Shown here piece by piece: positions 15,650-24,430 of a stretch of DNA of 33,612 bases. How positions within the stretch are numbered: position 1 is the stretch's first letter; each line of letters begins with the position of its first letter. This stretch comes from Microbacterium sp. (GTDB taxonomy: Bacteria; Actinomycetota; Actinomycetes; Actinomycetales; Microbacteriaceae): positions 1 through 33,612 of the forward strand of contig JAITUD010000233.1 in the NCBI GenBank assembly GCA_031286555.1. The letters run 5' to 3'. The position numbers were made by a program, and so were the translations under genes. The notes beneath the pieces are model-generated. The model worked only from the letters and a program-made list of their open reading frames with translations. It had not been told where the DNA came from and searched no databases.

Positions 15650-16663
15650 ATGCGCCGTGTGACTCTGCAGGATGTCGCTGCTGACGCCGGTGTCTCACGG
15701 GCCGCCGCCTCCATGGTGGTGCGCGGGACGGGTCGGCTCAGTGACCAGACCCGCGAACGGGTCCGGCGCTCGATGGAGAAGCTGGGCTACATCTACAACC
15801 GAAACGCGGCCTCGCTGCGCAGCAATCGGAGCTGGACCCTCGGCTTCATCGTCACGGACTTCTCCAACCCCTATTTCTCGGCGATCGCACTCGCGTTCGA
15901 GAAGGCCGCTTCTGCTGCCGGCTACATGACGCTGATCTCCAACACCTTCGATGACCCCGGGCATCAGGACGGCTTGGTCACGACGATGCTGGAATCGCCG
16001 GTCGCGGGGCTCGCCTATGTGCCTGCCCTTGGCGCGGCCCCTGTTCACCTGCCGATCCCGACACTCGCGCTGACGCGGCCGGCGGCGGACGGTGGGCCGG
16101 CGCTCAGCAGCGATGCGTATGTCGCCGGCGAGATGGCGGCCGCGCACCTGGCGGGAGAGCACGGCTTTCGCCGGATCGCCTACCTCGGCGGTGCGGCGGC
16201 GGCGGTCCCCACTCAGGAGCGCATCGCCGGAGTGCGCGCAGCGATGGGCCGATATCCGGACGCGGAGCTCGCCGCAGTCGTGCACGGTCAGACCAGCATC
16301 GACGGTGGAGCTCGGCTGGCTGAAGAGCTGCTGCGTTCGGGCGCGGCGTTCGACGCGGTGATCTGTCACAGCGACGTGATCGCCTACGGGGTGCTTCGCG
16401 CGCTGCATGATGCCGGACTCGGGCTCGGTCGCATCGGAGTGATCGGGTTCGACAGCCTCGCCGCGTCCGAGGTGTTCATTCCGAGCATCACCTCCGTCTC
16501 CGTCGGGACGGCGGATCTGGGGCGACTGGCCGCTGAATGGCTGATCCGTGCGGTCGACGATGACGCGATCGAGGCTCCACTGCCGCTCTCCCCGCATCTG
16601 GACGTCCGCGAGTCGTGCGGGTGTGCGACGTCGCAAGAACGCTTCACGCCGATCACGGCATAG
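15650..16663 (+). CDS. LacI family transcriptional regulator
   Basis: The protein has 337 residues. The N-terminal HTH (about 5-24) reads TLQDVAADAGVSRAAASMVV. It is followed by the hinge region around YIYNRNAASLRSNR (about 47-60) and a periplasmic-binding-protein-like sensor domain from GFIVTDFSNPYFS to the C-terminus, with the usual ICHSDVIAYGVLRAL and IGVIGFDSL blocks. It sits between two units that both carry the same operator-like site: the DUF3604-sulfatase pair leftwards and the permease/binding-protein/sulfatase unit rightwards. It is the likely local repressor, with a sugar derived from the imported substrate as inducer. The mRNA appears leaderless. Confidence 0.92.
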   Translation: MRRVTLQDVAADAGVSRAAASMVVRGTGRLSDQTRERVRRSMEKLGYIYNRNAASLRSNRSWTLGFIVTDFSNPYFSAIALAFEKAASAAGYMTLISNTFDDPGHQDGLVTTMLESPVAGLAYVPALGAAPVHLPIPTLALTRPAADGGPALSSDAYVAGEMAAAHLAGEHGFRRIAYLGGAAAAVPTQERIAGVRAAMGRYPDAELAAVVHGQTSIDGGARLAEELLRSGAAFDAVICHSDVIAYGVLRALHDAGLGLGRIGVIGFDSLAASEVFIPSITSVSVGTADLGRLAAEWLIRAVDDDAIEAPLPLSPHLDVRESCGCATSQERFTPITA

Positions 16664-16768
16664 GGCCATCGCGCGATCTCGCCTCCATCGGCATCCGCCT
16701 GCTCGGCGCGCACCGGGCGCTGTGCGCACTTCGGGGTGTGTCCGGTGAACGCGTGTGTCGTCTGACGC

Positions 16769-16823
16769 TTGCATTCGGGATGCCCATGACTGATACTGAT
16801 CTCCGATGCTGTATCGATCTACC
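16769..16823 (+). promoter_or_regulatory. Promoter and LacI-type operator of the 16880-21507 operon
   Basis: A candidate promoter TTGCAT (16769-16774), 17-base spacer, GATACT (16792-16797) is followed at about +6 by TGTATCGATCTACC (16810-16823). That site matches 12 of 14 bases of the site at 15539-15552. An operator just downstream of the start point is a standard repression position. Confidence 0.6.
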
Positions 16824-16879
16824 ACGATGCGGCCACACCCGAACTCGTAGTTGACGAAGCCGTGACTCGCGGAGGAACA

Positions 16880-17797
16880 ATGACGTCCAGCGCACCCCCG
16901 ATGCCTCGAAGCGCGGCCCGTTCGCGCCGTCCTCGCCGGCGAGCACTGCTTCCGGCGCTCGCCCTGGCGCCCTTCGTGCTGTTCTGCCTCGCGATGGCGG
17001 CCTATCCGTTCGCGCACGTGGTGCAGATGGCTTTCTCCGAAGTCACTCTGACGGCAGCGGGCTTCGACTTCCGGTGGACGGGATTCGCGAATCTCGCAGC
17101 GGTGTTCGCCGATCCGCTCGCCGCGCAGGCCGTGATCAACACCGTGGTGTTCACGATTCTCAGCGTCGTCGGCAGTCTGATCTGCGGGATCATCGTCGCG
17201 ATCCTCGTGGACCGTGCCATCGCTCTGCTCCCGCTGGCAAGGAACGTCATCATCTGGCCCGCGATCATCACGCCCGTGGTCGTCAGCGTGATCTGGCTGC
17301 TCATTCTCAGCCCGACCGCAGGTGGCCTGAACAAGGTGCTGGAGACGATCGGGCTTCCCGCTCAGAACTGGCTGAACTCCGGCCCCGGTGCCATGGCCAG
17401 CCTGGTCGTGGTCGACGTGTGGCATTGGTCGCCCATCGTCTTCCTGTTCGTCTACGCGGCGCTGAAGGCGCTCGACACCGAAGTCCTGGAGGCGGCCAGG
17501 GTGGACGGGGCCTCCGAGGGAACGATCGTGTTCCGGATCGTGCTGCCGCTGGTGATGCCCGCGATCGCGGCCGTCTCGCTGATCCGGATGGTGATGGGGA
17601 TCAAGGTCTTCGACGAGATGTACGTGCTGACTGCCGGTGGACCCCAGGGAGCGACCACTCTTGTCTCGCAGCGCATCCAGCTGTGGTTCTTCAAGGATCT
17701 GAACTTCGGGGAGGCGGCTGCCTTCGGGCTGCTCATCATCGTGGCTGTGGTTCTGGTGCTCACCGTTGTGCTCGTCCTTCGAGGAGCACGACGATGA
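16880..17797 (+). CDS. Carbohydrate ABC transporter permease, MalF type
   Basis: This is a 305-residue permease with six predicted helices. After a basic N-terminus the first helix begins LLPALALAPFVLFCLAM. The coupling loop is EAARVDGAS, and the C-terminal part has the MalF-like TAGGPQGATTLVSQRI segment. ATG 16880 follows GGAGG by four bases; a GTG six codons upstream is rejected because the ribosome site favours the ATG. It is the first gene of an operon with the MalG-type permease, binding lipoprotein and sulfatase, under the operator at 16810-16823. Confidence 0.92.
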   Translation: MTSSAPPMPRSAARSRRPRRRALLPALALAPFVLFCLAMAAYPFAHVVQMAFSEVTLTAAGFDFRWTGFANLAAVFADPLAAQAVINTVVFTILSVVGSLICGIIVAILVDRAIALLPLARNVIIWPAIITPVVVSVIWLLILSPTAGGLNKVLETIGLPAQNWLNSGPGAMASLVVVDVWHWSPIVFLFVYAALKALDTEVLEAARVDGASEGTIVFRIVLPLVMPAIAAVSLIRMVMGIKVFDEMYVLTAGGPQGATTLVSQRIQLWFFKDLNFGEAAAFGLLIIVAVVLVLTVVLVLRGARR

Positions 17798-18642
17798 GCC
17801 CGCGGAACCGCCGGGTCCGGATGGGCGCCAGGCCGAAGATCGCAGTCGAGATCGCACTGCTGATCGTCGTGATCAGCGTGGTTCTGCCGATCGCCTGGCT
17901 GGTGCTGCTCTCGTTCCTGCCCAACAGGGCGATCACCAGCCACGACTGGATCTTCCCGTTCTGGATGGGGAACTTCACCTCGATCTTCGAGGACGGGACG
18001 TTCGCGATCCAGCTGCTGAACAGCGTCGGGATCGTGCTGGGCACTGTTGCCGTGTGCATCCTCATCGGCAGCATCAGTGGATACGCGCTGGCGCGGCTCT
18101 CGCCCCCGAGATGGATCAGCATCCCGACGCTCGCCCTCGCCGCGATCATCCCGCTGATCCCGCCGGCGACCCTCGTGCCCGGACTCTACGAGCTCCTCAA
18201 CGACGTCGGACTCCTGGGGTCCGTGACAGGTCTGATCCTCGTGAACAGCCTCTTCAACCTGCCGTTCGCGACACTGCTGATGGCGTCCTACTTCTCGGGC
18301 ATCCCCGTGCAGCTGCGCGAGGCTGCTCTGGTCGACGGAGCGAATGAAGCGGGCGTGTTCGTCCGGATCATGCTGCCGCTTGTCAGGCCCGGTCTCGCGG
18401 CGACGAGCATCTTCGTCGGGATCATGGCGTGGAACGAGTTCCTGATGGGCCTCACCCTCACCTCGGGAGGACCCACCGCACCGATCACCGTGGGCATCGC
18501 CGGGTTCGTTCAGGAGTTCGCGGTGACCTGGGGCCAGCTCGCTGCAGCCGGCACCGTGGCGGCTGTGCCCCTGATCATCCTCGCGGTCTTCGCGAACAAG
18601 CAGATCATCGCCGGGCTCACCGCCGGTGCCGTCAAAGGGTGA
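17794..18642 (+). CDS. Carbohydrate ABC transporter permease, MalG type
   Basis: This is a 282-residue CUT1 permease. Its ATG overlaps the stop of the preceding gene (ATGA, 17794-17797). The coupling loop reads EAALVDGAN, slightly divergent from EAARxDG in that Arg is replaced by Leu. The C-terminus ends TAGAVKG. It pairs with 16880-17797 and serves the lipoprotein encoded next. Confidence 0.92.
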   Translation: MSPRNRRVRMGARPKIAVEIALLIVVISVVLPIAWLVLLSFLPNRAITSHDWIFPFWMGNFTSIFEDGTFAIQLLNSVGIVLGTVAVCILIGSISGYALARLSPPRWISIPTLALAAIIPLIPPATLVPGLYELLNDVGLLGSVTGLILVNSLFNLPFATLLMASYFSGIPVQLREAALVDGANEAGVFVRIMLPLVRPGLAATSIFVGIMAWNEFLMGLTLTSGGPTAPITVGIAGFVQEFAVTWGQLAAAGTVAAVPLIILAVFANKQIIAGLTAGAVKG

Positions 18643-18676
18643 GCTGCGGCGCACCCCTGAGTACAAGGAGGACATC

Positions 18677-20062
18677 ATGACTGGTTCGAATCTCTCCCGG
18701 GTCCGGCGCGGGATCCGTCCATTGGCCGTCGTAGTGGCGGTCAGCGCCGCCCTGCTCGGCGTGACCGCCTGCAGCAGCAGCAACAAGGGGGCATTGGGAG
18801 GAGGCGGAACCGACGCATCCGGGTCGGTGACGCTCGTCGTACCCACAAGCCAGGCACCCTGGAACCCGGCCTACGCGAAGCTCGTGAAGGAGTACGAGGC
18901 TGAGACCGGCAACAAGGTCGAGCTGCGACCGTTCCCCAATCCGGACGTGAAGACGCAGGAGATCAACGACATCCAGAGCCAGAAGCACACGTTCGACGTG
19001 TTCCAGGTGAACGGGGCGGATCTCGGTCAGTTCAACGAGAGCGGTCTGCTGCAGCCGCTGACGGACATCGACCCGTCCTATGAGATGGACTCGCACATCT
19101 ACAGCTTCGGCAACCTGGCGCGGTGGGACTCCGCGAAGAAGAGCTTCGCCGAGTCCGGCGAGGTGGTCGATCTGCCGTTCTCCGGCAACCTGGACATCTT
19201 CGTGTATCGCAAGGACATCTACGACAAGCTCGGGCTGGAGGTTCCCAAGACCTGGCCGGAGGTCATTGCGAACAGCGAGAAGATCGCGAAGGCGAAGGCC
19301 GCGAAGTACCCGGTCGTGTTCCGCACCCAGGGCATCCCCGGCTCCTCGGCGAACACCTTCGACTTCCAGGCTCTTCTCGGGGCGGCCGGCGGCTCCTGGT
19401 ACGCGGATCCCGGTACGGACTGGAAGCCGACGGCAGACACTGCGGCAGGCATCCAGGCGGCGACGTGGATGCGGAAACTGGCGGAGTTCGGACCCGAGGC
19501 GGTGTCGACGATGGGCCAGGCGCAGGTCATCGCCGAACTGCAGAACGGCGATGGCGCGCAGAGCTTCCTCGTCGCTGCGGCGGCGTCTCAACTGGAGGAT
19601 TCGGCGAACTCCGGACAGGCCGGCAAGTTCGGATACGCTCCGCTTCCGCTGGCCCCTGACGGCAGTGCGGCACCCGGTACCGGGATCTGGTTCCTCGGCG
19701 TTCCCGCCGGTCTTCCGAAGGAGCGTGCCAAAGCAGCGCTCGACTACATCACGTGGATGACCTCTGAAAAGGCGCAGTCGCTCTTCGCTCAGAACGGCGG
19801 CATCCCGATCCGCGACGATTTCTCGACCGACGGAGTGCCCGCACCTCAGAAGGAGGCGCTTGCCGCCTACGACGAGACCGCCAAGAAGCTTCCCGGAGCC
19901 TCCACATCGATCTGGTACCCGTTCGCGTCGGAGATGCTGAACATCACCGAGCCGGGGCTGGAGAGCATCGCCGCCGGGACGGTGACCCCCGAGGCCGGTA
20001 TGAAGCAGATGCAGGCTGCGCTGGAGGCGATGGTCACCAAGCTGGACCTCCCGCAGAAGTAG
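18677..20062 (+). CDS. ABC transporter sugar-binding lipoprotein
   Basis: The protein has 461 residues. The signal peptide ends in the lipobox VTAC (Cys32), followed by a Ser/Gly-rich linker and a family 1 binding-protein body. ATG 18677 follows AAGGAGG by six bases. It is the third gene of the operon, and the stop codon is followed nine bases later by a perfect 13-bp stem-loop before the sulfatase gene. By context the ligand is probably a sulfated sugar or oligosaccharide that the downstream sulfatase then attacks. Confidence 0.92.
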   Translation: MTGSNLSRVRRGIRPLAVVVAVSAALLGVTACSSSNKGALGGGGTDASGSVTLVVPTSQAPWNPAYAKLVKEYEAETGNKVELRPFPNPDVKTQEINDIQSQKHTFDVFQVNGADLGQFNESGLLQPLTDIDPSYEMDSHIYSFGNLARWDSAKKSFAESGEVVDLPFSGNLDIFVYRKDIYDKLGLEVPKTWPEVIANSEKIAKAKAAKYPVVFRTQGIPGSSANTFDFQALLGAAGGSWYADPGTDWKPTADTAAGIQAATWMRKLAEFGPEAVSTMGQAQVIAELQNGDGAQSFLVAAAASQLEDSANSGQAGKFGYAPLPLAPDGSAAPGTGIWFLGVPAGLPKERAKAALDYITWMTSEKAQSLFAQNGGIPIRDDFSTDGVPAPQKEALAAYDETAKKLPGASTSIWYPFASEMLNITEPGLESIAAGTVTPEAGMKQMQAALEAMVTKLDLPQK

Positions 20063-20071
20063 CCGGGGCAC

Positions 20072-20109
20072 CGCGGGTCCTGCGACGACTCTTCGCCGCA
20101 GGACCCGCG
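20072..20109 (+). terminator. Intra-operon stem-loop after the binding-protein gene
   Basis: Perfect arms CGCGGGTCCTGCG and CGCAGGACCCGCG (13 bp) enclose a 12-base loop, nine bases after the binding-protein stop and 63 bases before the sulfatase start. It probably acts as a partial terminator or an mRNA-stabilising 3' end, raising binding protein over sulfatase. Confidence 0.75.
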
Positions 20110-20172
20110 CACCCGATGCGCGCCGGAACGTGCCCGGCGATGATCGTGACGCGAAATCGAAGGACCCTTGAG

Positions 20173-21507
20173 ATGACACCGGACATCGTTCTCTTCCACT
20201 GCCATGACCTCGGGCGCTGGCTGCCGACTTACGGGATGCCCGCCGTACCGGCGCCGCAGATCTCAGCGTTCGCGGATCAGTCGGTCGTCTTCGACGACGC
20301 GCACGCGGCTGCGCCGCTGTGCTCGCCCTCACGCGGCGCGCTGTTCACCGGCATGCCGCCGTACCGCAACGGCATTCAGGGGCTTGCGCACGACGGATGG
20401 CGTTACCGGGCCGGCGTCGCCACTCTTCCTGAGCGTCTCGAGCCGCTCGGCTACCACACGGCGCTCATCGGACTTCAGCACGAGAACGTCGATCCAACGG
20501 TTCTGGGGTTCGCGGAGTACCCCGGGCAGGGTTTCCTCCCGCGCACCGCACAGGTCGTCGAGGCCGCGTCTTCGTGGTTGCAGGGACTGGTCCCCAGGGC
20601 AGAGCGGAAGCCGATCTTCCTCACCGTCGGTGTGTGGGAGGTGCATCGCCCGTGGCCGGCCCCCGATTACACCCCGGCCGACCAGGCGAGCGTGGACGTG
20701 CCCGGCTTTCTCCCTGACAACGCCGACACCCGTGCCGACATCGCCGACTTCTATGGGTCGATCGCCCAGCTGGATGCCGGGTTCTCGGCGCTGCTCGGCG
20801 CGATCTCGTCGACGATCGGCGACGAGAACACGATGATCGTCTTCACGACCGACCACGGCGCGGCGTTCCCCCGAGCGAAGAGCACTCTCTATGACGCCGG
20901 CACGGGGGTGGCGCTGATGGTGCGCCCGCCCGCCGCCTGGCAGGTCGACCCCCACCGCGTCCCCGAGCTGGTCATCCATCAGGATCTGTTGCCCACGTTC
21001 CTCGAGATAGCCGGAGACGCCGGTCCTCACGACCGCGAGCTCGAAGGGCGCAGCATCCTGCCGCTGATCACCGGCACCGACGGCGGCTCACCGACGTCGG
21101 AGCGCATGGTCTTCACCAGCAAGACCTACCACGACTCCTACGACCCGAAGCGGGCAGTCCGCACCTCCGACTACGTCTACATCCGCAACTACAGCGAGGG
21201 GCCGATGCTCGAGCTTCCGGCTGATCTCGAAGGCAGCCGCACGCGGAAGGGCCTCGGGGACGAACATCTCGCTCCCCGCTCGGAGGAGGAGCTCTATGAT
21301 CGGCGGATCGATCCGTTCGAGCTCGATGATGTCGCTGGGCAGGACGCCTATGCCGATGTCCGGGCGCGATTGGCCGAGGCGCTGCACGACCGTCTGGTCA
21401 GCATCGGCGACCCGGTCGAGTCGGAGCCGATTCCCCGCGCGCCGTGGCGCTCGCGTCACGTGGATGACCTACCGGGTCTGCCAGGCCTGTCTGGCCCCAT
21501 CGACTGA
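20173..21507 (+). CDS. Sulfatase, Cys-type formylglycine-dependent (heparan N-sulfatase-like, S1_8-like)
   Basis: This is a 444-residue type I sulfatase. The activation motif is C50-SPSR in APLCSPSRGALFTGM. The first metal block reads FHCHDLGRW, where His replaces the first Asp of the usual DD pair (H11-D12). D-H-G of FTTDHGAAFPRAKSTLYD provides the other metal and Lys residues. The C-terminal ELYDRRIDPFELDDV is family-typical. The HDLGR form recalls S1_8-type sulfatases, from memory only. There is no signal peptide, so the enzyme is probably cytoplasmic. It is the last gene of the operon begun at 16880 and follows a stem-loop. It converges with the 2-hydroxyacid dehydrogenase gene 23 bases away; no clear terminator is seen there. 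Confidence 0.88.
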   Translation: MTPDIVLFHCHDLGRWLPTYGMPAVPAPQISAFADQSVVFDDAHAAAPLCSPSRGALFTGMPPYRNGIQGLAHDGWRYRAGVATLPERLEPLGYHTALIGLQHENVDPTVLGFAEYPGQGFLPRTAQVVEAASSWLQGLVPRAERKPIFLTVGVWEVHRPWPAPDYTPADQASVDVPGFLPDNADTRADIADFYGSIAQLDAGFSALLGAISSTIGDENTMIVFTTDHGAAFPRAKSTLYDAGTGVALMVRPPAAWQVDPHRVPELVIHQDLLPTFLEIAGDAGPHDRELEGRSILPLITGTDGGSPTSERMVFTSKTYHDSYDPKRAVRTSDYVYIRNYSEGPMLELPADLEGSRTRKGLGDEHLAPRSEEELYDRRIDPFELDDVAGQDAYADVRARLAEALHDRLVSIGDPVESEPIPRAPWRSRHVDDLPGLPGLSGPID

Positions 21508-21530
21508 GGCGGCGCAGGTGGAGAAGCGTT

Positions 21531-22535
21531 TCACGCAGTGATCGCGAGAGCGGCGGCGTCGATGCCGTGCTCGAGCGGAAGGTCCTCGCTGAGGCGCAGC
21601 AGCTCCCGCAACACCGAGTCTGCGAGCCGCCCGAGCTCATTGCCCTGAGAACCGGCGATGTGCGGAGTCAGCAGCGCGTTCTCCGACGAGTAGAGCGGAT
21701 GCTCCTGCTCCAGGACCCACGGCACCGTCACATCGAGGATCGCGTAGATCTCGCCGGCGATCACCCGCTCCGTCAATGCGACCTGGTCGACGATCTCGCC
21801 CCGCGCCGTGTTCACCAGGGTGGTCCCATGCCGCATGAGCCCGATCCCCCGGCGATCGATCAGATCGAGAGTCGACGGCAGCGACGGCGCGTGCACCGAG
21901 ACGACATCGCTGGTCGCGAGCAGCTCGTCGAGCTCCACCGCGACGACGCCGAGGGAAGCTGCATCCTCGACTGAGAGGTACGGGTCGTAGACCACCACCT
22001 CCATGTCGTAGCTGCGAAGCATCCCGATCACCAGACGGCCGATCTTCGAGGCACCCACGATGCCCACGCGGACGTCGTAGTTGCCCATCTCCGGGAACAC
22101 GGCATCTGCTGCGAAGCTCGTGCGCGACTCTCGATAACGGGCAGCGATGGGAAGCACCTTCTTGCCGGCCAAGACGATCATGGCGACGGTGTACTCGGCA
22201 ACCGGGACCGCGTTCGCCGCGGCAGCGGAGCTGACCTTGATGCCGCGCTCGAGGACGCCGTCGCCGATGTAGGGCTTCACGGTCCCCGCCGAATGCAGCA
22301 CCGCACGCAGCCGAGGCGCGGCGCGGACGACGTCGAGGTCCACGACCGGGGCGCCCCAGCCGGTGATGAGCACGTCCGTCTCAGCGAGCACAGCCAGAGC
22401 GGCTGGCGAGTCGAACTCCGTGAGGACGCCCGCTACATCCGCGATCTGCTCGATCCCCGCCCGTCGATCAGCGGGAAAGATCCGCGGGAGGACAGCCTCA
22501 CGCATCGCGAACGCGACTTTCAATCGTTCAATCAC
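21531..22535 (-). CDS. D-isomer specific 2-hydroxyacid dehydrogenase family protein
   Basis: The protein has 334 residues. The NAD-binding domain shows VGIVGASKIGRLV (G158, G161, G166), R245 in VNTARGEIVD and H292 in LLTPHIAG. The usual catalytic Glu, expected five residues after D268 in LDVTVPWVLEQ, is W273, so either another acid serves or the reaction differs. GTG 22535 overlaps the upstream permease stop as GTGA, supporting this start and translational coupling. It is the last gene of the operon binding protein, MalF-type, MalG-type, dehydrogenase. A role in oxidising a sugar-derived hydroxyacid is inferred. Confidence 0.85.
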   Translation of the reverse strand: MIERLKVAFAMREAVLPRIFPADRRAGIEQIADVAGVLTEFDSPAALAVLAETDVLITGWGAPVVDLDVVRAAPRLRAVLHSAGTVKPYIGDGVLERGIKVSSAAAANAVPVAEYTVAMIVLAGKKVLPIAARYRESRTSFAADAVFPEMGNYDVRVGIVGASKIGRLVIGMLRSYDMEVVVYDPYLSVEDAASLGVVAVELDELLATSDVVSVHAPSLPSTLDLIDRRGIGLMRHGTTLVNTARGEIVDQVALTERVIAGEIYAILDVTVPWVLEQEHPLYSSENALLTPHIAGSQGNELGRLADSVLRELLRLSEDLPLEHGIDAAALAITA

Positions 22536-23446
22536 TTGACGCTCCCTGCGGACAGGCCCGCTCGCCAGAAGCGCTGCAGGAAGATGAATGCGATCAGCAG
22601 AGGCACGACGGACAGGAAGGAACCGGCGATGACCAGAGTTCCGAAATCCGGGTTCTGCTGCGCCTGGGACTGCCAGAGGAAGATGCCGACGCTCGTCGGG
22701 AAGAGCTCCCGGTTCTGCAGCATGATCAGCGGCAGCATGAAGTTGTTCCAGACGCTGACGAACTGGAAGAGGGCGATCGTGACGAAGCCGGGGGCGATCA
22801 TCGGCATCGCCACCTGGAGGAACGTGCGGATCGGCCCGGCGCCGTCGACGCGTGCCGCCTCGAGCACTTCACCGGGTACATAGCCGGCGCTGAAGATCCG
22901 GGCGAGGTAGACGCTGAACGGATTGCACAGCGAGGGGATGATCACGGCCCAGATGGTGTTGGTCATGCCGGATGCCGCCGCGAGAAGGTAGAGGGGGATG
23001 ACCGTGGCGGTGTGCGGGATCAGCACGCCGAGCAGGACGGCACCGTACAGGACGGGCTTGGCGCGGAACTGGAACTTGTCGAAGGCGTACCCTGCCATCA
23101 CCGAGATGAACCCGCCGACGACGGCACCGATGCCGGCGTACAGGATGCTGTTCAGAAGCCAGCGCAGGAAGAGGCCGTCGTCGGTGGTGATCAGGTTCGT
23201 CATGTTCGCGACGAAGGCGTCGCCGAACTGGAAGGGGTTGCCGTCGAAGAGGCCGGAGGCGGTCTTGGTCGCGGCGAACACGAGCCAGAGAAGCGGCAGC
23301 ACCATGTACGCCGAGCCGACGATGAGAAGTCCGTTGACGGACATCATCGCCGAAGGACGTGATGCCGCGTCGCGACGGGTGCGCTCGGGGCGGCGCTCGC
23401 GCGGCGGCGAGACCGGGGGAGCGGCGCGATCAAGAACGGCGGTCAT
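22532..23446 (-). CDS. Carbohydrate ABC transporter permease, MalG type
   Basis: This is a 304-residue CUT1 permease with six helices and a basic, proline-rich N-terminal tail of about 35 residues. The coupling loop is EAARVDGAG, and the C-terminus ends SAGSVK. Its ATG overlaps the stop of the upstream permease by one base (TGATG). It partners 23446-24366. Confidence 0.92.
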   Translation of the reverse strand: MTAVLDRAAPPVSPPRERRPERTRRDAASRPSAMMSVNGLLIVGSAYMVLPLLWLVFAATKTASGLFDGNPFQFGDAFVANMTNLITTDDGLFLRWLLNSILYAGIGAVVGGFISVMAGYAFDKFQFRAKPVLYGAVLLGVLIPHTATVIPLYLLAAASGMTNTIWAVIIPSLCNPFSVYLARIFSAGYVPGEVLEAARVDGAGPIRTFLQVAMPMIAPGFVTIALFQFVSVWNNFMLPLIMLQNRELFPTSVGIFLWQSQAQQNPDFGTLVIAGSFLSVVPLLIAFIFLQRFWRAGLSAGSVK

Positions 23447-24366
23447 CAGTGGGCCCCCTTGGAGGTGAATCGGGTGACGAACCAGGAGAGCACAGCGGCG
23501 AGGAGAGCGAGCAGAATCGATGCCGCCGCAGCCTGCGGGAGGTTGTTTCGCACGAAGGCGGCTTCATACGCCCACATGTTCGGCACCCACGTGCTGGTGA
23601 CGTTCGTGGTGACGGAGCTCAGGATCTTCGGCTCGGTGAACAGCTGAAGGGAGCCGATGACCGTGAAGAGCAGCGCGACGCTGATCGCCGGCCAGACCAG
23701 CGGAGTCTTGATCGACACTGCCGTGCGGATCTCACCCGCGCCGTCGACGCGCGCGGCCTCGAGCACCTCACGAGGCACGGCCTGAAGCGCGGTGAAGAGG
23801 ATGATCACGTTGTAGCCGGTCCATTCCCAGACCGAGATGTTCACCATCGAAGGCAGGACCAGATGGACGGACAGGAAATCGATCGAGATGCCTCCCGAGG
23901 CGAGCACGTTCACGATCGGACTCACTCCGGGCGAGTAGAGGTATGCCCAGATCAGGGCCGCGATGACGCCCGGGACCGCGTGGGGGAGGAAGAGCAGGAG
24001 CTGGAAGACACGGCGCAGCCGCGCGGCGGCGGCATCCAGCAGCAGAGCGAGGAGGAGCGCGGTGATCAGCAGCACCGGCACGTACAGCAGGCAGTACACG
24101 GCGAGCCTCGCGAAGCCCTGCACGAAGGTCTCGTTCGACAGGATCGTGGCGTAGTTCTCGAACCAGACGAACTCGGTCGTCGTTCCGCCGAAGCCCAGGC
24201 CGCTTCGCCGCTCGATGAACAGGCTCATCCCCACGGCGTAGATGATCGGGGTGATCATCGTGAGCACGAAGAGGACGAAGAACGGCACCAGGAAGAGCGC
24301 CGCGGTGCGTCCGCCGGTTCCGCGCAGACCACGCCGAGGTCGAGCGGCACGTGTGATGGAAGTCAT
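23446..24366 (-). CDS. Carbohydrate ABC transporter permease, MalF type
   Basis: This is a 306-residue CUT1 permease. The first helix is AALFLVPFFVLFVLTM, and the coupling loop reads EAARVDGAG. GAAGG lies nine or so bases before the ATG. It is separated from the upstream binding-protein gene by 64 bases that hold a perfect 14-bp stem-loop. Confidence 0.92.
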   Translation of the reverse strand: MTSITRAARPRRGLRGTGGRTAALFLVPFFVLFVLTMITPIIYAVGMSLFIERRSGLGFGGTTTEFVWFENYATILSNETFVQGFARLAVYCLLYVPVLLITALLLALLLDAAAARLRRVFQLLLFLPHAVPGVIAALIWAYLYSPGVSPIVNVLASGGISIDFLSVHLVLPSMVNISVWEWTGYNVIILFTALQAVPREVLEAARVDGAGEIRTAVSIKTPLVWPAISVALLFTVIGSLQLFTEPKILSSVTTNVTSTWVPNMWAYEAAFVRNNLPQAAAASILLALLAAVLSWFVTRFTSKGAH

Positions 24367-24386
24367 GTCGAACCTTCAGATCTGAC

Positions 24387-24422
24387 CGGTGTGGCCCGGG
24401 ACTCGGTGCCCGGGCCACACCG
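24387..24422 (-). terminator. Intra-operon stem-loop after the binding-protein gene
   Basis: Perfect 14-bp arms CGGTGTGGCCCGGG and CCCGGGCCACACCG with an 8-base loop begin eight bases after the binding-protein stop codon (minus strand). It lies before the permease gene at 24366. It is likely a partial terminator or mRNA-end stabiliser. Confidence 0.78.
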
Positions 24423-24430
24423 ATGGGCTG

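Noticed and set aside
15695..18846. Long minus-strand open frames across the LacI and permease genes
   Set aside because: They are antisense to the LacI regulator and two permeases with intact motifs. Composition (His/Arg/Asp/Glu-rich, no domains) marks them as shadows.
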